A DNA stretch of 64,000 nt from the NCBI RefSeq assembly GCF_013055795.1, contig NZ_JABETO010000006.1, positions 230,661 to 294,660 on the forward strand, given 5' to 3'. Position 1 is the stretch's first letter, and every line of letters begins with the position of its first letter. This document shows positions 19,103-27,241 of this stretch, piece after piece. A program made the translations under genes and the position numbers. The DNA is from Streptomyces sp. I05A-00742. GTDB taxonomy: Bacteria > Actinomycetota > Actinomycetes > Streptomycetales > Streptomycetaceae. The notes beneath the pieces are model-generated. The model did not search any database, was not told the DNA's origin, and worked only from the letters and a program-made list of their open reading frames with translations.

Positions 19103-19687
19103 GTGGGTTTCCTCGACGTCATCCTCGGGCGCTCCAAGCCGGTCCGCCCCGATCTCGACCGGCTCTTCGCCCTGCCCTCGGCCGCCCTGACCCTTGAGGC
19201 GGGCGCCGGAATGGAGCCGACCGGGCTGGGGTCGGTCTGCTTCGCCAGCGTGGAGGGCGGCGCCTTCGGCACGCTGCGGGAGGACGTCAGGCAGTTGCTG
19301 GACACGGATACCGGGGGCGGCGGGGTGCCCGTCGAGTTCAGCCGGGACGCCTACGGGTACACCTGGCTGCTCACCCGGCACGCGCCGGACGACACCCCTG
19401 CCCTGGTCAATGATCTGCACGCGGTCAACACGCTCCTCCAGGAAGGCGGGTTCGGACCTCAGCTGCTGTGCTCGCTGATGAGCTTCCGGGACGCCGACGG
19501 GCGCCGGCTCGCCCTCGTCTACCTCTACAAGCGCGGCACCTTCTACCCCTTCGCGCCCCTGCGGGGCACGGAGGAGCGGCGCGACCACGAACTGGAGCTC
19601 CAGACGCGGGCGTTGCTGGAGGACGACCTGCGGATCGAGGGCGACCTGAGCCGTTGGTTCCCGGTGTGGGGCGCCCCGGGGCTGTGA
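19103..19687 (+). CDS. pspAB: PspA-associated protein PspAB
   Basis: Encodes 194 aa from the GTG at 19103, with GGGAAGGAG about ten bases upstream. The start MGFLDVILGRSKPVRPDLDRLF and the FPLYKRGTFYPFAP-like centre match the actinobacterial PspA-associated family. No membrane segment is seen. It lies about 155 bp after htpX on the same strand, a pairing I recall from other Streptomyces. Function is not established; a link to the phage-shock response of the membrane is inferred from the family name and neighbour. No pspA is present in the window. Confidence 0.82.
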   Translation: MGFLDVILGRSKPVRPDLDRLFALPSAALTLEAGAGMEPTGLGSVCFASVEGGAFGTLREDVRQLLDTDTGGGGVPVEFSRDAYGYTWLLTRHAPDDTPALVNDLHAVNTLLQEGGFGPQLLCSLMSFRDADGRRLALVYLYKRGTFYPFAPLRGTEERRDHELELQTRALLEDDLRIEGDLSRWFPVWGAPGL

Positions 19688-19733
19688 CGCCGGAGGGGCG
19701 GCGGGGGGCAGGGGCGGCGGGGTGGTGGACGGG

Positions 19734-20306
19734 TCAGCTCACCTCCTCACCGGCCGTGGCGTCGGCCGCGGCAACGGCCGTTCCGTGGGGTCGCTTCGCG
19801 TACTCCTCGGCCGCCCAGCGGGCCCATTCCTCGCGCATCGCGCTGAGACGCATCCCGTATTCCAGGGCGAGACGGCCGTTGAGGGACAAGGAGCCCTCGT
19901 CCCACTCGATCTCCTGCTCCAGCTCCTTGAAAGCGCCGTGCTGGCGTGCCGCGCGCTCGGCCTCGCCGTGGAGATAGGTGACGGCTTCGAGCGGGGTGAG
20001 CTGGTCGAGGAAGAACACCCTCAACAGGGCGTCGCTGCGCATGCGGTGGCGGGGTTTGGTCTCCGTCAGCCACTGGTGCAGCTCGGTGCGGCCGTCATCC
20101 GTGATCGCGTATTCCTTGCGGCCGCGAGGGCCTTCGGAGGCGGCCTCCAGCAACCCTTCCTTCGTCAGCTTCGCCAGCTCGCCGTAGACCTGGCTCTGGG
20201 TCGCGGACCAGGCGTTGGCGAGTGAGGTCTCGAACATCCGCATGAGGTCGTAGCCACTGGCGGGGTGGTCGGCCAGCAGGCCCAGTACCGCGTGTCTCAG
20301 GCTCAT
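19734..20306 (-). CDS. PadR-family transcriptional regulator with Vir-type C-terminal domain
   Basis: Encodes 190 aa from the ATG at 20306, with AGGGAC close upstream. Residues 4-80 form the PadR winged helix (LRHAVLGLLADHPASGYDLM, then SQVYGELAKLTKEGLL). Residues 95-175 match the helical Vir C-terminal dimerisation domain. It is divergent from a membrane-protein gene, and two copies of the palindrome GACATGTC lie in the shared spacer. The likely role is repression of itself and that membrane protein, released by a small aromatic or drug-like ligand, as known for other PadR members. Confidence 0.9.
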   Translation of the reverse strand: MSLRHAVLGLLADHPASGYDLMRMFETSLANAWSATQSQVYGELAKLTKEGLLEAASEGPRGRKEYAITDDGRTELHQWLTETKPRHRMRSDALLRVFFLDQLTPLEAVTYLHGEAERAARQHGAFKELEQEIEWDEGSLSLNGRLALEYGMRLSAMREEWARWAAEEYAKRPHGTAVAAADATAGEEVS

Positions 20307-20329
20307 GTCCCTCACTCTACATTCCACTA

Positions 20330-20359
20330 TTGACATGTCAAGACTGGACTCTGTATCTT
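20330..20359 (+). promoter_or_regulatory. Promoter of the PadR-linked membrane protein
   Basis: TTGACA at 20330-20335 and TATCTT at 20354-20359 are separated by 18 bp, close to the housekeeping consensus. Transcription would start near 20366, some 67 bp before the ATG at 20433. Confidence 0.65.
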
Positions 20360-20369
20360 CGACATGTCA
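20330..20369. promoter_or_regulatory. Tandem PadR operators over the divergent promoter
   Basis: TTGACATGTCAA (20330-20341) is a perfect 12-bp palindrome, and GACATGTC recurs at 20361-20368, 29 bp centre to centre. ATGT/ACAT-type dyads are typical PadR sites. The first overlaps the -35 and the second follows the -10 of the rightward promoter, so binding would block transcription. Confidence 0.7.
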
Positions 20370-20432
20370 GAATAGGAATGTCGCCGGGCGGGCCGGTGGC
20401 CACCGTCACCCACGACCGGGCCAGGAGACTCC

Positions 20433-20984
20433 ATGAACTATCTGCGCGGCTTCATCGCCTGGATCGCCTTCGCGATCGTGTCGTCGTACGACTGGCGATG
20501 GGGTGCCGCGGCCGCCCTGGCTGTGGCCGTCGGCCTGCTGGTCCAGGACCTGCGCTCCGGGGCGACTGCGGATTCGCTGATACTGGAGCAGAGTTCGGTG
20601 CTCTTCTTCGCCGTTCTCACGGTGCTGGGCTTCAGCTGTCCGGACAGTGCCCTCGGCACGTACTCGGGTGTCCTGTCCCTCGGCTGGCTCGCCCTCACCG
20701 CCTGGGGCACCGTGGTCGTCGGGCGGCCCTTCACCTCGGGCATAGCCAAGCGGCACGCCCCTCAGGCCGTGTGGGGGACGGCGTTCTTCCGCCGGATGAA
20801 CGTCGTGATCACGAGTGTCTGGGCCGCGGCCTTCACGCTGTCCGCCGTCGCCCTGGCCGCCGTCCGGGCGGAGGGCCTCGGCAGCGGGGTCTCCATACCG
20901 GTCCAGATCGCGGGCTTCGTGGTGCCGGCGATGTTCACCGCGCGCTACCGCGAGAGCGTCCGCGCCCGTCGGGTCGCGCAGTAG
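20433..20984 (+). CDS. Hypothetical integral membrane protein under PadR control
   Basis: Encodes 183 aa. Four or five hydrophobic segments lie at about 5-18, 23-40, 52-67, 78-98 and 122-165. It has a short Arg-rich C-terminus. I do not recognise the family, and there is no transporter motif. The divergent PadR gene and the shared operators suggest it is the regulator's main target, perhaps for membrane or drug stress. It is convergent with the MerR gene, only 16 bp apart. Confidence 0.75.
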   Translation: MNYLRGFIAWIAFAIVSSYDWRWGAAAALAVAVGLLVQDLRSGATADSLILEQSSVLFFAVLTVLGFSCPDSALGTYSGVLSLGWLALTAWGTVVVGRPFTSGIAKRHAPQAVWGTAFFRRMNVVITSVWAAAFTLSAVALAAVRAEGLGSGVSIPVQIAGFVVPAMFTARYRESVRARRVAQ

Positions 20985-21000
20985 CGGGCGGTGGTCACGC

Positions 21001-22095
21001 CTACGCCTCGCGCCTCAGGCCCCCCGGCTCACGATCCGGGTGCCGGCGCGTGGCGAGGGTATCCATCGTGCGGGCCCGGACCTCGCGTTCGGCGGCGGCG
21101 GCGATGAACGCCGCGGTGTTGTCCGGGCCGGTCAGGGACTTGACCGCACGGACCGTTGCGGTGGGCAGCCGGACCGTCGTCCAGACGTCGTCCGGGAACT
21201 CCGGGGCGGGCAGGGGAGCACCGCCGGGGGCGCCGGTCGCTGGGCCGCCGGGCACCGGGGCACTGGCCGACGGAATCTCGGCCGCCGGATCCCCCGTCAA
21301 CCGGGCGCCGGGTACCAGGCCACTCTCCGCCGGCTCACCGGCCGCCGCAGCTCCGTGGGCCACTTCTCCCAGGTGGCGCCGGAGGTTGCGGACGGCCAGC
21401 GTGCGCATGGCGCGGGCGAGTTCGGCGTCCACGGTCTGCTGGGCGAGAGGGCGCAGGCGGCGGACGAGGTCGGCGGCCTGGGCCGCCTCCTCGTCGGTCG
21501 GAGGATGGTCGAGATAGGGGCGGAAGACGTGTTCGGTGGTGAAGTCGAGAAAGCGACCGGCGATGTGCTCGACCTGGGCGCGTACCTCCCGCAGGTGCTC
21601 GGAGATGGCGAGCAGGGGCACCCCGGCCGCGTGCAGTTCGGCGGCCACGGCCAGTTCCTGGGGGCTCGGGGCCAGGAAGGTGTCCGGGGAGCCCGGGACA
21701 GGTTCGAGGACGCCCAGTTCTACGGCGTCCTCGACGGCGGACTCGTCCGGGGCGCCCCCGAACCACTCGGTCAGTTCGGCGCGGGTGACGCGCACGGCCT
21801 GCTCGTCCGACCAGGGGCCTTCCACCTCGGCGACGAGTCCGAGGATCCCTCCCAGGCCCCGGCCGGCGTCCCAGGCGTCGAGGAGCTCCTTGATGCTGGC
21901 GAGCGTGTAACCGCGGTCGAGGAGGCCGCTGATCTGCCGGAGGCGGAGCAGGTGGGTGTCCCCGTAGACGTTGGCCCGGCCGCGTCGCTCGGGTTTGGGG
22001 AGGAGGCCCCGGTCCTGGTAGGCGCGGATGGTGCGGACCGTGGCACCGCTGTGGTGGGCCAGGTCCTCGATCCGGTACGCCAGTTGTTCGCTCAA
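21001..22095 (-). CDS. MerR-family transcriptional regulator with large C-terminal region
   Basis: Encodes about 364 aa from the TTG at 22095, which has GAGGAG six bases upstream; an ATG at 22113 is in frame but lacks a ribosome site. The MerR winged helix covers residues 5-75 (YRIEDLAHHSGATVRTIRAY, then QISGLLDRGYTLASIKELL). The remaining 290 residues form two poorly conserved stretches with a Pro/Ala-rich linker near 245-290, far longer than classical metal sensors. It follows the PF10118 gene by about 60 bp and probably closes the same operon. It may control the M24, hydrolase/SDR and PF10118 genes; its ligand is unknown. Confidence 0.86.
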   Translation of the reverse strand: MSEQLAYRIEDLAHHSGATVRTIRAYQDRGLLPKPERRGRANVYGDTHLLRLRQISGLLDRGYTLASIKELLDAWDAGRGLGGILGLVAEVEGPWSDEQAVRVTRAELTEWFGGAPDESAVEDAVELGVLEPVPGSPDTFLAPSPQELAVAAELHAAGVPLLAISEHLREVRAQVEHIAGRFLDFTTEHVFRPYLDHPPTDEEAAQAADLVRRLRPLAQQTVDAELARAMRTLAVRNLRRHLGEVAHGAAAAGEPAESGLVPGARLTGDPAAEIPSASAPVPGGPATGAPGGAPLPAPEFPDDVWTTVRLPTATVRAVKSLTGPDNTAAFIAAAAEREVRARTMDTLATRRHPDREPGGLRREA

Positions 22096-22153
22096 GGGTC
22101 GCTCCTCACACATACCGCACAGGGCACCGCCGTTCCTCGGGAAGCCGCTGCCC

Positions 22154-23104
22154 CTAGGAGACGGCAGCCTCACCCGGGGTGTCCGGGGTGTCCGGGGTGT
22201 CCGGGGCGTCCGGTCGCCGGCCGGGTGTGCTCGCCGTGCCCCGGGCCGCGGGTGAGACCGCCAGGTAGGCGACGGCCCTGCTCAACGATCCTTCCTGGGA
22301 AGGATGGTACGAGCGCCGGAGGTAGCGGGGGATGGCGGCGCCCAGCTCGCGCCAGGTGGGGAGCAGCCCCTTGTCCACGGCGCGCTTGTGGTGGCGCAGC
22401 GTGTAGCGGATCCGTTTGGCGAGCCGGGGGTCGTGGCGGATCAGGTAGGCGGCCCCGCGTCCCCACAGGTACGTCAGGATGGGGGCGGTGATGGCCATGC
22501 CCAGCACGCGCCGGGCATAGCGGCCAGGCTCCTCGCCGCCGCAGTGCTGGTACATGTCGAAGGCGACCGACCGGTGCTCCACCTCCTCGGCGCCGTGCCA
22601 GCGCAGCAGGTCGAGCATCACCGGGTCGGGCAGCGCCCGGTCGAGCTCCTCCGCGCGCAGGACCCAGTCGCCCAGGACGGCGGTGAACTGTTCCACCGCG
22701 GCGATGACCGACAGCCGGAAGCGCAGCCACTCCCGGTCGGTGACCGGCAGGCCGAACGGTGGCTTCTCGCCGAGCAGCACGTCGAAGAGGAAGTCGACTT
22801 GACGGGTGTAGGGGGTGGTGTCCAGGTTCTGGTGGGCGAGGTGGTCGAGCACGTAGGAGTGCTGGACGCTGTGGGTGGCCTCCTGCCCCATGAAGCCCTT
22901 GACGTCCTTGAGCAGTGCCGGGTCCCGCACCAGGGGCAGGGCCTCCTTGAAGACCTTGACGAACCACCGCTCCCCGGCGGGCAGCAGCAGGTGCAGGACG
23001 TTGATGACGTGCGTGGCGGTCGGTTCGTCGGGTATCCAGTGCAGCGGCGTCTCACGCCAGTCGAAGGAGACGCGCCGGGGCGTTATGCGGTAGTCGGAGG
23101 TCAT
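22154..23104 (-). CDS. PF10118-type predicted metal-dependent hydrolase
   Basis: Encodes 316 aa with GGAGGAA seven bases before the ATG. It matches the PF10118 family: long helices rich in His and Glu, including GQEATHSVQHSYV, a central helix with HGAEEVEHRSVAFDMY, and an earlier EQFTAVLGDW. Paired ExxH-like motifs suggest a ferritin-like di-iron or other metal site. Reaction unknown. A weakly hydrophobic segment lies near residues 200-220. The C-terminus ends in a DTPDTPDTP repeat produced by a 9-bp tandem repeat. It sits between the hydrolase/SDR fusion and the MerR gene. Confidence 0.85.
   Translation of the reverse strand: MTSDYRITPRRVSFDWRETPLHWIPDEPTATHVINVLHLLLPAGERWFVKVFKEALPLVRDPALLKDVKGFMGQEATHSVQHSYVLDHLAHQNLDTTPYTRQVDFLFDVLLGEKPPFGLPVTDREWLRFRLSVIAAVEQFTAVLGDWVLRAEELDRALPDPVMLDLLRWHGAEEVEHRSVAFDMYQHCGGEEPGRYARRVLGMAITAPILTYLWGRGAAYLIRHDPRLAKRIRYTLRHHKRAVDKGLLPTWRELGAAIPRYLRRSYHPSQEGSLSRAVAYLAVSPAARGTASTPGRRPDAPDTPDTPDTPGEAAVS
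22176..22213. repeat. 9-bp tandem repeat at the 3' end of the PF10118 gene
   Basis: Four units of GGGGTGTCC (the last with one change) run from 22176 to 22211. They encode the repeated Asp-Thr-Pro near the C-terminus. The unit is a multiple of three, so copy changes keep the frame. Confidence 0.85.
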
Positions 23105-23213
23105 GCGGGGGTTCCTCCTTCGAGGTTCATGAGGTGCCGGGGAGGGGAGAGGGGGCAGGGTGCGAGGGGCCGGGATCCGGGTGTCCGTGTGGAGGTCGAA
23201 GGGGTTGGGGGCC

Positions 23214-23274
23214 GGGGCCTGAGGGGCCTGAGGGGCCTGAGGGGCCTGAGGGGCCTGAGGGGCCTGAGGGGCCT
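23214..23274. repeat. 9-bp tandem repeat in an operon spacer
   Basis: Nearly seven perfect copies of GAGGGGCCT lie in the 254-bp spacer (23105-23358) between the hydrolase/SDR stop and the PF10118 start. A second array, CTCACCC(G/A)G three times, lies at 23311-23337. The spacer has no convincing gene. The leftward frame through the repeat would encode Gly-Pro-Ser triplets, but it lacks a proper start. Confidence 0.85.
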
Positions 23275-23358
23275 GGAGGCGAAGCTCGGTCTCCCGCAGC
23301 TCCGCCCCGACTCACCCGGCTCACCCAGCTCACCCGGGCCACCCTCCCCAGCAGCCCC

Positions 23359-25155
23359 TCACAGGCGGGGTTCGACCCGTGCGATCGCACGCCGCAGACG
23401 GGGGGCGAAGCGGGACACGAGGCGCAGGCCGTGGGCCTCGGGGGTCGCCGGGACGACGGCGAGGTCGTCGTGCACAGCGCGGAGAATCGTTTCAGCAACC
23501 CGTTCCGGCGGGTAGTTGCGCCGTCCGTACAGCCGGGTCGTCCGTTCCCGGAGCCGGTGTTGTTCCTCCTCCGGGACGCCGGTGAAGAGAGTGGCGGAGG
23601 TGATTCCGGTGGCGACGATGCCGGGGCAGACGGCGGTGACGCCGATGCCCTGGTCGCCGAGTTCGGCGCGCAGGCATTCGGAGAGCATGAGTACCGCGGC
23701 CTTGGAGGTGCTGTAGGCGGCGAGGGTCCGGGAGGGCTGGAAGGCCGCGGCGGAGGCGGTGTTGACGATGTGTCCGCCCTCGCCGCGCTCGGCCATCTGC
23801 CGCCCGAAGATCCGGCAACCGTGGAGAACACCCCACAGGTTGACGTCCAGGACCTTGCGCCAGGCGTCCGGCGGAGTGTCGAGGAACGCCCCGGCGACAC
23901 CGATCCCGGCATTGTTGACCAGGACGTCCACCACGCCGTACGCGTCGGCGGTGCGGGCGGCCAGCTTCTCCATCGCCCCCTCGTCGGAGACGTCGACGCA
24001 CTCGGCCCACGCCTCGGGCGCCCCGAGCAGGCGCGCGAGCTCGGCGGTGCGCGTCGCGCCCTCCGCGTCCCGGTCCACGGCCACGATCCGGGCACCGGCC
24101 TCGGCGAAGGCGAAGGCGGTGGCCCGGCCGATCCCGCTCGCCGCGCCCGTCACCAGCACCAGGCGGCCGGCGAAGCGCTGCGCGTACCGGTCCCGCCCCG
24201 CCGCGGCGGCTCCGGACGGGCGGGGCACCGGGCCCGACGCACCCTCCTCCTGGTGGGTGACGAAGTCGGCTGTCCAGTCGGCCAGTTGACCGGGACGGGT
24301 GCGGGGCACCCAGTGCCCGGCCCGGAGGGTGCGCCGCACCAGGCCGGGGGCCCAGCGTTCCAGGTCGTCGTAGAGCCGCTCGGACAGGAAGGGATCACCG
24401 GTGGGCGTGATCAGCTGCACCGGGGCGTGCGCGTAGGCGTCGGCGCGCGGCCGGAGCATCCGCTCCCGGACGTTGTCGCGGTACAGCCAGGCGCCGTGCG
24501 CCGCGTCGGTGGGCAGCGAGGCGGTGGGGTAGGAGCCCCGAGGCACCTTCTCGGTCCGTTCCAGGAGGGCCGGCCACCGCCTGCCGAGCGGTCCGCGCCA
24601 GAGGAGCTCCGGCAGGACGGGTGTGTGCAGGGCGTACACGTACCAGGACTTGGCGCTCTGTCCGAGGAGCTGGGCGGTCCGGCGCGGGGTGGGCCGGGCG
24701 GCGCGTTCCTTGATCCAGTGACCGAAGTGGTCGAGCGAGGGCCCCGACACCGAGGTGAAGGAGGCGATGCGGCCCTCGGTGCGCCGGACCGTGGTGAACT
24801 CCCAGCCCTGCACGGACCCCCAGTCGTGGCCGACCAGGTGCACCGGCGCGTCCGGGCTCACCGCGTCCACGACCGCCAGGAAGTCGTCGGTCAGTTTCTC
24901 CAGGGTGAAGCCGCCGCGCAGGGGGCGCGGGGCCGTCGACCGGCCGCAGCCGCGCACGTCGTAGAGGACCACGTGGAACCGGTCCCGGAGCCGGAGGGCG
25001 ACCGGCTCCCACACCTCCTTGCTGTCGGGGTAGCCGTGGAGCAGGACGACGGTCGGGTGCGCGGCGTCTCCCAGCTCGGCGACGCACAGCTCCACCCCGC
25101 CCGAGCGCACCCGGCGCTCCCGCGCCCCCTCGATCCCCGTGCCGAAGGCGTTCAT
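23359..25155 (-). CDS. Alpha/beta hydrolase - short-chain dehydrogenase fusion
   Basis: Encodes 598 aa from the ATG at 25155, with GGAGGG upstream. Residues 1-310 are an alpha/beta hydrolase with LLHGYPDS (oxyanion region) and GHDWGS, whose Asp nucleophile is typical of epoxide hydrolases and haloalkane dehalogenases. Residues 320-598 are a classical SDR with GAASGIG for NAD(P) binding, NNAG, and the catalytic YSTSK. The fusion implies two steps on one molecule, such as opening an epoxide or ester and oxidising the alcohol. It overlaps the upstream M24-like gene by four bases (ATGA), so translation is probably coupled. Substrate unknown; lipids or xenobiotics are likely. Confidence 0.92.
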   Translation of the reverse strand: MNAFGTGIEGARERRVRSGGVELCVAELGDAAHPTVVLLHGYPDSKEVWEPVALRLRDRFHVVLYDVRGCGRSTAPRPLRGGFTLEKLTDDFLAVVDAVSPDAPVHLVGHDWGSVQGWEFTTVRRTEGRIASFTSVSGPSLDHFGHWIKERAARPTPRRTAQLLGQSAKSWYVYALHTPVLPELLWRGPLGRRWPALLERTEKVPRGSYPTASLPTDAAHGAWLYRDNVRERMLRPRADAYAHAPVQLITPTGDPFLSERLYDDLERWAPGLVRRTLRAGHWVPRTRPGQLADWTADFVTHQEEGASGPVPRPSGAAAAGRDRYAQRFAGRLVLVTGAASGIGRATAFAFAEAGARIVAVDRDAEGATRTAELARLLGAPEAWAECVDVSDEGAMEKLAARTADAYGVVDVLVNNAGIGVAGAFLDTPPDAWRKVLDVNLWGVLHGCRIFGRQMAERGEGGHIVNTASAAAFQPSRTLAAYSTSKAAVLMLSECLRAELGDQGIGVTAVCPGIVATGITSATLFTGVPEEEQHRLRERTTRLYGRRNYPPERVAETILRAVHDDLAVVPATPEAHGLRLVSRFAPRLRRAIARVEPRL

Positions 25156-26009
25156 CGTCCGGTTCCCTCCTGCCGTCCCTGTCCGCGCCGCACGTGCGGC
25201 AGATCGTCGTCGAGCCAGAACGCGCTCTCCTCGGGGTCCCGGGAGTCCGTGACCACGAGCAGTTCCTCGAACTTCACGCCCGTGCCGCGGAACCCGAGGT
25301 GCGGTTCGACCGCCCACAGCCCGGGTGTGGGCGGGTGGTCGGAGAAGCGGTACGGGCTCCACAGCGGGGACCAGCCCTCCCGGTGGCCGTGCAGCAGGTC
25401 GGAGGCCAGCCCCTTCAGGGACTGGGTGCCGAAGCCGAAGAGGCGGGCCGAGCGGCGCCGGTCCGGCACCCGGCCGACCTTGTGGGCGATGACCCCGAAG
25501 GGATAGGCGCGGTGCCGGTTGGCGTATCCCTGGTGTGCCATGAGCCGGTCGACGTCCTCGTAGATCGCGCGCAGCGGGCGCCGTTCGCGGATCTCGCGCA
25601 GGACGAGGTCGCGGTGGGCCAGGAGGTCGTCGAGCATCCGGGCGTGCAGGGGGTCGGGGCCGAGGCAGCCCGAGTAGCCGACGTCGGCGGTGAAGCCGCG
25701 GTGCACCGGGGCCAGGTCGAGGACGAACGGCATCCCGGGCTCCAGCCGCCGTCCGGTGGGGAAGAACTGCGTGGGCACCCGGAAGCCGGTGAAGGCCGTG
25801 CGGTCCCCGAACCAGGCGAAGGGCAGATGGAACCAGTCACGCACCCCCCGTCTCCGGAGCCACTCCCGTTGCAGCCGGGCGGCGTCCCGCTCGGTGACGC
25901 CCGGGGTGAGCTGCGCGGCGACGGCCTCGGCGCAGTCGTAGGCCAGGCGCTGCACGGCGCGGAAACCGGCCAGGTCCTGGGTGACGTGCGGTGCTGCGGC
26001 GGTCCTCAT
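25152..26009 (-). CDS. M24 (methionine aminopeptidase/creatinase fold) family protein
   Basis: Encodes 285 aa from the ATG at 26009; AGGGA lies about ten bases upstream. It has the M24 pita-bread fold pattern. The metal ligands appear kept though their contexts are unusual: Asp in VLDLAP, Asp in FTADVG, His in IAHKVG, Glu in WAVEPH and Glu in FEELL. Family members split N-terminal residues or hydrolyse creatine-like amides. The odd context and the link to a hydrolase/SDR fusion suggest a small-molecule hydrolase rather than a general peptidase. First gene of the leftward cluster. Confidence 0.83.
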   Translation of the reverse strand: MRTAAAPHVTQDLAGFRAVQRLAYDCAEAVAAQLTPGVTERDAARLQREWLRRRGVRDWFHLPFAWFGDRTAFTGFRVPTQFFPTGRRLEPGMPFVLDLAPVHRGFTADVGYSGCLGPDPLHARMLDDLLAHRDLVLREIRERRPLRAIYEDVDRLMAHQGYANRHRAYPFGVIAHKVGRVPDRRRSARLFGFGTQSLKGLASDLLHGHREGWSPLWSPYRFSDHPPTPGLWAVEPHLGFRGTGVKFEELLVVTDSRDPEESAFWLDDDLPHVRRGQGRQEGTGR

Positions 26010-26037
26010 GGCACAACCGTCCCTGCCGGTGCGGAAG

Positions 26038-26059
26038 TTGACATTGATGAATGTGACAA
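26038..26059. promoter_or_regulatory. Imperfect inverted repeat upstream of the M24 gene
   Basis: TTGACATT (26038-26045) and AATGTGACAA (26050-26059) form imperfect arms around GATG. It lies about 30 bp before the M24 start and would overlap the leftward promoter region, so it is a candidate operator of a TetR- or MerR-like repressor. No binding protein can be assigned. Confidence 0.45.
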
Positions 26060-26229
26060 TCTTCGGAGGCTGCGTCAAGGGGTGCGACCGCACCTCTCAG
26101 GACACGTGTGGACCGCGGGTCCCTGACACCCACTCCCGTCCTTTCGGCCCATCCCCTACGGGGAGGTCAGACCGGAGGACGACGCGCAAGCCCTCATCTG
26201 GACTGACGCGATGATGTGGTCCGCGCCAC

Positions 26230-26235
26230 TACCGT
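26230..26235 (+). promoter_or_regulatory. -10 element of a leaderless ABC operon transcript
   Basis: TACCGT lies seven bases before the GTG at 26243, the usual spacing when transcription starts at the first base of the start codon. No ribosome site precedes the GTG, which supports a leaderless message. The -35 is not clear. Confidence 0.5.
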
Positions 26236-26242
26236 CGATTCC

Positions 26243-27241
26243 GTGACTGTGATCGCCACCGAAAGCCTCAGCAAGCGGTACCCCAGGGTGACCGCGCTCG
26301 ACCGGCTCTCCGTTGACATCACTCCGGGAGTGACCGGTCTGGTGGGTGCCAACGGTGCCGGCAAGTCCACATTGATCAAGATCCTGCTGGGGCTCTCCCC
26401 GGCCACCGAGGGGCGCGCGGAGGTGCTCGGCCTGGACGTCGCGACGCGGGGCGGCACCATCCGCGAGCGCGTCGGCTACATGCCCGAGCACGACTGCCTG
26501 CCGCCCGACGTGTCGGCCACCGAGTTCGTCGTCCACATGGCGCGGATGTCCGGCCTGCCGCTGACCGCCGCGCGCGAGCGCACCGCGGACACCCTCCGGC
26601 ATGTGGGCCTCTACGAGGAGCGCTACCGCCCGATGGGCGGCTACTCGACGGGCATGAAGCAGCGGGTGAAGCTGGCCCAGGCCCTCGTCCACGACCCGCA
26701 GCTCGTCCTGCTGGACGAGCCGACGAACGGCCTGGACCCGGTCGGGCGCGACGAGATGCTCGCCCTGATCCGCCGGGTCCACACCGACTTCGGGATCTCG
26801 GTCCTGGTCACCTCCCACCTGCTCGGCGAGCTGGAGCGCACCTGCGACCACGTCGTCGTCATCGACGGCGGCAGACTGCTGCGCTCCTCCGCCACCAGCG
26901 ACTTCACCCAGGCCACCGGCTCGCTCGCGGTCGAGGTCACCGACAGCGACACCCACCCGGACGGGACGGGAGCGCTCGGCGCGGCGCTCGCCGCCGCCGG
27001 GCTCGCGGTGCAGCAGGCCACCGGCACCGGCGGCTACGCGGCGGCGGGCGCCGGGCACGTCCTGCTCGTCGACGTCACCGGCGACGAGACGTACGACGTC
27101 GTCCGCGACGCCGTCGCCGGGCTCGGGCTGGGGCTGGTGCGCATGGAACAGCGCCGGCACCGCATCGCCGAGGTGTTCCAGGCGGACGGCGGTCCGCACG
27201 ACGACAGCGCGCAGAAATGGGGCACCTCCGATGCCGCCTGA
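26243..27241 (+). CDS. ABC exporter ATP-binding protein 1
   Basis: Encodes 332 aa from the GTG at 26243 (the frame is open to a GTG at 26216). ATPase motifs are complete: GANGAGKST, YSTGMKQRV as the signature, LVLLDEPTNGLDP as Walker B, and a switch His in TSHLL. The C-terminal 110 residues after the ATPase are a typical extension in heteromeric exporters. First of four genes encoding two ATPases and two permeases, overlapping the next gene by 11 bases. The substrate is unknown; such exporters often move peptides, lantibiotics or drugs. Confidence 0.93.
   Translation: MTVIATESLSKRYPRVTALDRLSVDITPGVTGLVGANGAGKSTLIKILLGLSPATEGRAEVLGLDVATRGGTIRERVGYMPEHDCLPPDVSATEFVVHMARMSGLPLTAARERTADTLRHVGLYEERYRPMGGYSTGMKQRVKLAQALVHDPQLVLLDEPTNGLDPVGRDEMLALIRRVHTDFGISVLVTSHLLGELERTCDHVVVIDGGRLLRSSATSDFTQATGSLAVEVTDSDTHPDGTGALGAALAAAGLAVQQATGTGGYAAAGAGHVLLVDVTGDETYDVVRDAVAGLGLGLVRMEQRRHRIAEVFQADGGPHDDSAQKWGTSDAA

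Noticed and set aside
23214..23274. Tandem GAGGGGCCT array considered as a CRISPR-like repeat
   Set aside because: The units are 9 bp with no spacers between and no cas genes nearby; it is a simple tandem repeat.
23134..25506. A long rightward frame opposite the hydrolase-SDR fusion
   Set aside because: Low-complexity Gly/Arg/Pro sequence with no motif; the leftward frame carries clear catalytic residues.
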